A DNA stretch of 64,000 nt from an uncultured Granulosicoccaceae bacterium (GTDB lineage: Bacteria; Pseudomonadota; Gammaproteobacteria; Granulosicoccales; Granulosicoccaceae). A program made the translations under genes and the position numbers. The stretch lies in assembly GCA_938035525.1 (NCBI GenBank), contig CALHOI010000077.1, positions 1-64,000 of the forward strand. The letters are read 5' to 3'. The first letter of the stretch is position 1, and every line of letters starts with the position of its first letter. Positions 60,679 to 64,000 of this stretch are shown piece by piece. A model generated the notes under the pieces. That model made no database searches. It had not been told where the DNA came from and saw only the letters and a program-made list of their open reading frames with translations.

Positions 60679-61536
60679 CTAGGTGTCATTCCCGTTAAGT
60701 CGCACACCTAAGTCGTAGGCTTGTTTGCGAGGCAAGCCAGTCATCTCACTGGCCACTTTGGCTGCGGTCTTTATCGGCATGTGTTTAAGCAATGTGGTTA
60801 GCAGGCGGGATAACTCGGTTGTATCTGCCTGCTCGTTAAGCGCATTAACAGCACCACCAACGATCAGCACAAATTCGCCGCGCTGCTGCTGATCATCGTT
60901 TTGCAGGGTGTTTAAAATGTCAGAACAACTGCCACGCAGGATAGTCTCGAAGCGCTTGGTTAACTCGCGAGCCAGGCACATTTCGCGCTCAGGCCCGAAG
61001 ACATCGACTATGGCTTCCAAGGATGCAACAATGCGATGCGGTGACTCATACAGCACCAAGGTGCAACGCTGATCGGCAAACTGCGCTAGCCAGGTTTTTC
61101 GCGCAGCCGATTTAGCAGGAGGAAAGCCTGCATACAAAAATCGGTCGGTGGGTATGCCTGCCACACTTAAAGCCGCAATCAGTGCGCTGGCGCCAGGAAT
61201 GGGAGACACGGCAAAACCGGCATCCTGACATGCTCTAACAATACGATATCCGGGGTCACTGATCAGCGGTGTGCCTGCATCACTGATAATGGCCAATGAG
61301 CCCTCGTCGCGCAACTGAGCAACCATAAGGTCAGCGCGCGCCGCCTCATTGTGCTCGTGCAAAGATCGCAACGGCGTAACAATGCCATGGTGCTGGAGTA
61401 ACACTCGGCTGTGACGCGTGTCTTCGGCGTATATACAATGACACTCTTGCAGGGTTTTAATGGCTCTTCCTGACAAATCGTCACGGTTACCAATTGGCGT
61501 CGCCACCACGTACAGAGTATGCTCTTGGTTTGTCAC
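60679..61536 (-). CDS. rsmI: 16S rRNA C1402 ribose 2'-O-methyltransferase RsmI
   Basis: This modifies the same nucleotide as RsmH. It is a tetrapyrrole-methylase-fold SAM enzyme: VATPIGNRDDLSGRA at the start, AEDTRHSRVLL, ISDAGTPLISDPGYR and LYESPHR. The length of 285 matches E. coli. The start lies only 26 bases from the divergent lpoA, so the promoters must overlap. Confidence 0.96.
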   Translation of the reverse strand: MTNQEHTLYVVATPIGNRDDLSGRAIKTLQECHCIYAEDTRHSRVLLQHHGIVTPLRSLHEHNEAARADLMVAQLRDEGSLAIISDAGTPLISDPGYRIVRACQDAGFAVSPIPGASALIAALSVAGIPTDRFLYAGFPPAKSAARKTWLAQFADQRCTLVLYESPHRIVASLEAIVDVFGPEREMCLARELTKRFETILRGSCSDILNTLQNDDQQQRGEFVLIVGGAVNALNEQADTTELSRLLTTLLKHMPIKTAAKVASEMTGLPRKQAYDLGVRLNGNDT

Positions 61537-61562
61537 ATCAAGTTATTCGTTAATAGAGACGT

Positions 61563-63530
61563 ATGCGCAATAAAATTCACTTTAACGCGGTGCTTCAATC
61601 CGGCGTTGCCATTCGCATTACCGCCACAGCGTTGGCCTTACTGCTACTGGGTGGCTGCGTTTCAGCACCAAAGCAACCAGACAATCCGTTTAACGGCAGG
61701 GTAACAGAGAGCCGCGCCCTGCGGATGCTTAATCAGGGCCAGCCGGTTGCTGCAGCCGATTTTTACTCTAACCGTGCAAACAGAGCAGCGACCCCACAGG
61801 CCAAACAGGAATATCAGGTTATCGCCGCTGAAATCCTGTTCGACCGGGCGCTACTGGAACCAGGCCTGGTAAAACTGGCCGACCTGCCTGACACCATGGC
61901 CACACCCGAATTGCAGCACCGACGCGATATCGTTTATGCAAAAAGCCTGATGTTCGCCGACCAACCAGAAGAAGCCATCGCCGCACTACCCGATCCTGCC
62001 GAGGTTATTTCTGCGCTTGATCGAGCACGTATCTACGAGACACGCGCACAGTCATTTAACCGCCTGGACGATCCAGACAATGAGCTTATTGCGCGCATTG
62101 GTTTAGAAAACGAGCTGGCCGACGAAAACATCATTGATAAAAATCATGAGCAAATCTGGTCAATGCTCACCACTCAGCCAGCGTCACGCTTACGCACGTT
62201 AACCACTAATGTGCGCGGTGATACTTATCAAGGCTGGATAGCGCTGGCGTTGGTTAACGCCGATGCTGCCAGCGACCCACGACTGCGATCAGAAAAACTT
62301 GATCAATGGAGCGCTTTGTTTCTTGAGCATCCAGCCAACGCTCGCTTTTTGCCAAAAATTTATGCGGGTACCACAGAAGGCGAATTTAGCGCGCCGTCTG
62401 ATGGGACCATCAACAGCATTGCCGTGCTTTTGCCATTATCGGCCAATCGCATGGGCGCAGTTGCAGGAGCACTGCGCGACGGCATAGTTGCAGCTCATCA
62501 AAATAGCACCGATCAGTTTAATCAGCCTTCCATCCGCTTTTACGATGTTGGCGAAAACCCTGGCTACGTTAGGTCTGCCTACGAAAACGCCATAGCCGAT
62601 GGCGCTGATGCGGTTATCGGGCCACTGCGAAAACAAGCTGTTTCTGCCATCGTGACGCTGCGCGACGTTAGCGTACCCACTGTCACATTGAACACCGTTG
62701 ACGCATCGTTAACTTATGGCGAAGGACCAACAAGCATAATTCAATTCGGCCTGGCCCCCGAAGACGAGGCACGCGCGGCAGCGTCTCGCGCCATTGGTTT
62801 ATCTTACAAAAATGCCGTGGTGCTACAAGCAGACGACTCACGCGGTGATCGAGAGGCGCGCGCATTTCAGGATGCCATGTTCGCTTACGGTGGTGACGTG
62901 GTGCATGTTGCGGTATTACCTTCAGACAAATACGATTACTCACAAGAAATAAAAGACGCCCTGCAAATCACGCAAAGCGACCAGCGTTTTAAAAGTTTAT
63001 CCCGCGCAATTGATGCCAAGTTGTTTTTTGAGCCCAATATAAGGCCCGATGTTGACGTGATCTTTTTGGCCGTCAGTTCTGATCAGGCGCGATCGGTCAG
63101 ACCGCAGCTGGATTTTTTTCATGCGGTTGATGTTCCGCGTTTTGGCACATCCAGAATTGCCGGAAGCGACGATGACATAAAAAAGAATCGGGACTTGAAT
63201 ACCATCTATTATCCGGAAGTGCCTTGGGTATTGCGCAAGTCAATGCAAAACGACCCATTACGACAACAAATTTTGGCTAACTTTCCCCAAGCCGACGGCG
63301 CTTACGCGAAGCTGTATGCCCTGGGCGCGGATGCGTACAAAGTGATCACTAACCTTAACGCACTGAGCAGCGGCGAGCGACTGGAAGGCTTTACCGGCGA
63401 TCTGGAATTATCCAACACAGGCTACATTCGCCGACACTTGGACTGGGCACAGTATCAGGAAGGTAAATCAGTTAACGTTGAGCGCATTGAGGCCGACACC
63501 CTGCCCGCCATTAATTCTGGCGGCAGTTAG
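61563..63530 (+). CDS. lpoA: Penicillin-binding protein activator LpoA
   Basis: This outer-membrane lipoprotein stimulates PBP1A in E. coli. The signal peptide ends in LLGGC (Cys32). An N-terminal helical TPR-like domain (about 40-275) is followed by a periplasmic-binding-protein-like domain from about residue 280 (IAVLLPLSANRMG). The length of 655 is typical. It is followed by yraN after 38 bases. Confidence 0.93.
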   Translation: MRNKIHFNAVLQSGVAIRITATALALLLLGGCVSAPKQPDNPFNGRVTESRALRMLNQGQPVAAADFYSNRANRAATPQAKQEYQVIAAEILFDRALLEPGLVKLADLPDTMATPELQHRRDIVYAKSLMFADQPEEAIAALPDPAEVISALDRARIYETRAQSFNRLDDPDNELIARIGLENELADENIIDKNHEQIWSMLTTQPASRLRTLTTNVRGDTYQGWIALALVNADAASDPRLRSEKLDQWSALFLEHPANARFLPKIYAGTTEGEFSAPSDGTINSIAVLLPLSANRMGAVAGALRDGIVAAHQNSTDQFNQPSIRFYDVGENPGYVRSAYENAIADGADAVIGPLRKQAVSAIVTLRDVSVPTVTLNTVDASLTYGEGPTSIIQFGLAPEDEARAAASRAIGLSYKNAVVLQADDSRGDREARAFQDAMFAYGGDVVHVAVLPSDKYDYSQEIKDALQITQSDQRFKSLSRAIDAKLFFEPNIRPDVDVIFLAVSSDQARSVRPQLDFFHAVDVPRFGTSRIAGSDDDIKKNRDLNTIYYPEVPWVLRKSMQNDPLRQQILANFPQADGAYAKLYALGADAYKVITNLNALSSGERLEGFTGDLELSNTGYIRRHLDWAQYQEGKSVNVERIEADTLPAINSGGS

Positions 63531-63568
63531 CAACAGCAAACCCAACAGCACAATGACATGGAGGTCAT

Positions 63569-63991
63569 ATGCAAACCATCACTCTTGGCAGTACCATTGA
63601 ATCGCTTGTATGCGATTTTTTGGAATCCCATCATTTACGTTTAGTTTGTAACAACTATCGCTGCCGCTTAGGCGAAATCGATTTGGTGATGTTTGATGAA
63701 CGCAGCGAAACACTGGTGTTCATTGAAGTCAGGTTTCGTTCAAGTTTTAGCTACGGTGGCGCAACCCAAAGCGTTGACTGGAAGAAACAACGTAAATTGC
63801 GGCGCGCTGTGTTGCACTATTTACAAAAAAACGCCACGGCTAAACAGAAGGCCAGGATTGATGTCATTGGTGTTAGTACCATGGACACTGATACGAGCAA
63901 TCCATTTGGGCCTTTATCTTTTGGTGTTTCAAAACACGAATATCGCGAGCATCTGTTAATCTGGACCCGCAACGCGATTGAAGAGCAATGA
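63569..63991 (+). CDS. yraN: YraN family (UPF0102) endonuclease-like protein
   Basis: This 140-residue protein has a PD-(D/E)xK nuclease-like fold, with CRLGEIDLVMFD and LVFIEVRFR as the core acidic/basic motif. Its function is not well defined. A GGAGG ribosome-binding site precedes the ATG. The stop codon overlaps an ATG at 63988, the possible start of the next gene. Confidence 0.88.
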   Translation: MQTITLGSTIESLVCDFLESHHLRLVCNNYRCRLGEIDLVMFDERSETLVFIEVRFRSSFSYGGATQSVDWKKQRKLRRAVLHYLQKNATAKQKARIDVIGVSTMDTDTSNPFGPLSFGVSKHEYREHLLIWTRNAIEEQ

Positions 63992-64000
63992 ATAAAATGA
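63988..64000 (+). CDS. Possible start of the gene after yraN, cut by window end
   Basis: ATGAATAAAATGA begins at 63988 and overlaps the yraN stop (ATGA). In related genomes the next gene is an SIS-domain protein such as diaA, but only four codons are visible, so the identity is a guess from context. Confidence 0.3.

Overview
This is a chromosomal segment of a Gram-negative, probably marine gammaproteobacterium. The evidence is a complete division and cell-wall (dcw) cluster from mraZ to lpxC, the BamD and LpoA outer-membrane lipoproteins, type IV pilus genes, a TRAP transporter, and gene order close to Pseudomonas in several blocks (secA-argJ-mutT next to an M23 peptidase and dciA; pilA-pilB-pilC-pilD-coaE; rsmI-rnpB near mraZ; bamD opposite rluD-pgeF-clpB). 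I cannot name the genus from sequence alone. GC looks moderate. I see no insertion sequence, integrase, CRISPR array or replication origin.

Layout. Positions 1-9325 are accessory: the end of a double-domain DNA adenine methyltransferase cut by the window edge, two paralogous OmpA-like lipoproteins followed by a periplasmic thioredoxin-fold protein, a small BON-domain secreted protein, a TPR-type secreted protein, a secreted caspase-like peptidase with an EF-hand loop, and an RpoH-like sigma factor. Positions 9340-9660 hold two near-identical hairpin elements built from the 3' end of tRNA-Ala, next to an intact tRNA-Ala(GGC) and gltX. Then come a PP2C phosphatase, clpB-pgeF-rluD (minus) and bamD (plus), and the pilus block pilS-pilR-pilA-pilA2-pilB-pilC-pilD-coaE (plus), whose pilA region carries a sigma-54-type promoter and likely PilR sites.

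From 27 kb most genes are on the minus strand: mutT, argJ, secA, an M23 peptidase, with dciA divergent on plus, then a dctPQM TRAP transporter. The dcw cluster spans 36.7-54.7 kb and reads, in transcription order, mraZ-rsmH-ftsL-ftsI-murE-murF-mraY-murD-ftsW-murG-murC-ddl-ftsQ-ftsA-ftsZ-lpxC. Its genes overlap by 1-8 bases or are a few bases apart until the ftsA-ftsZ and ftsZ-lpxC spacers. A sigma-70 promoter and four 10-bp-phased GTG(G/C) boxes lie upstream of mraZ.

Between mraZ and rnpB lies an insert not expected from the Pseudomonas order: a class III aminotransferase, an FG-GAP repeat surface protein and two small exported proteins. The window ends with rnpB, rsmI, lpoA, yraN and the first bases of a further gene.

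The core of the window makes peptidoglycan precursors, the divisome, lipid A, Sec export and outer-membrane assembly. The parts most worth a second look are the lipoprotein/thioredoxin cassette, the tRNA-Ala-derived hairpins, the divergent RpoH-like sigma factor, the secreted caspase and several unexplained stem-loops in front of genes.
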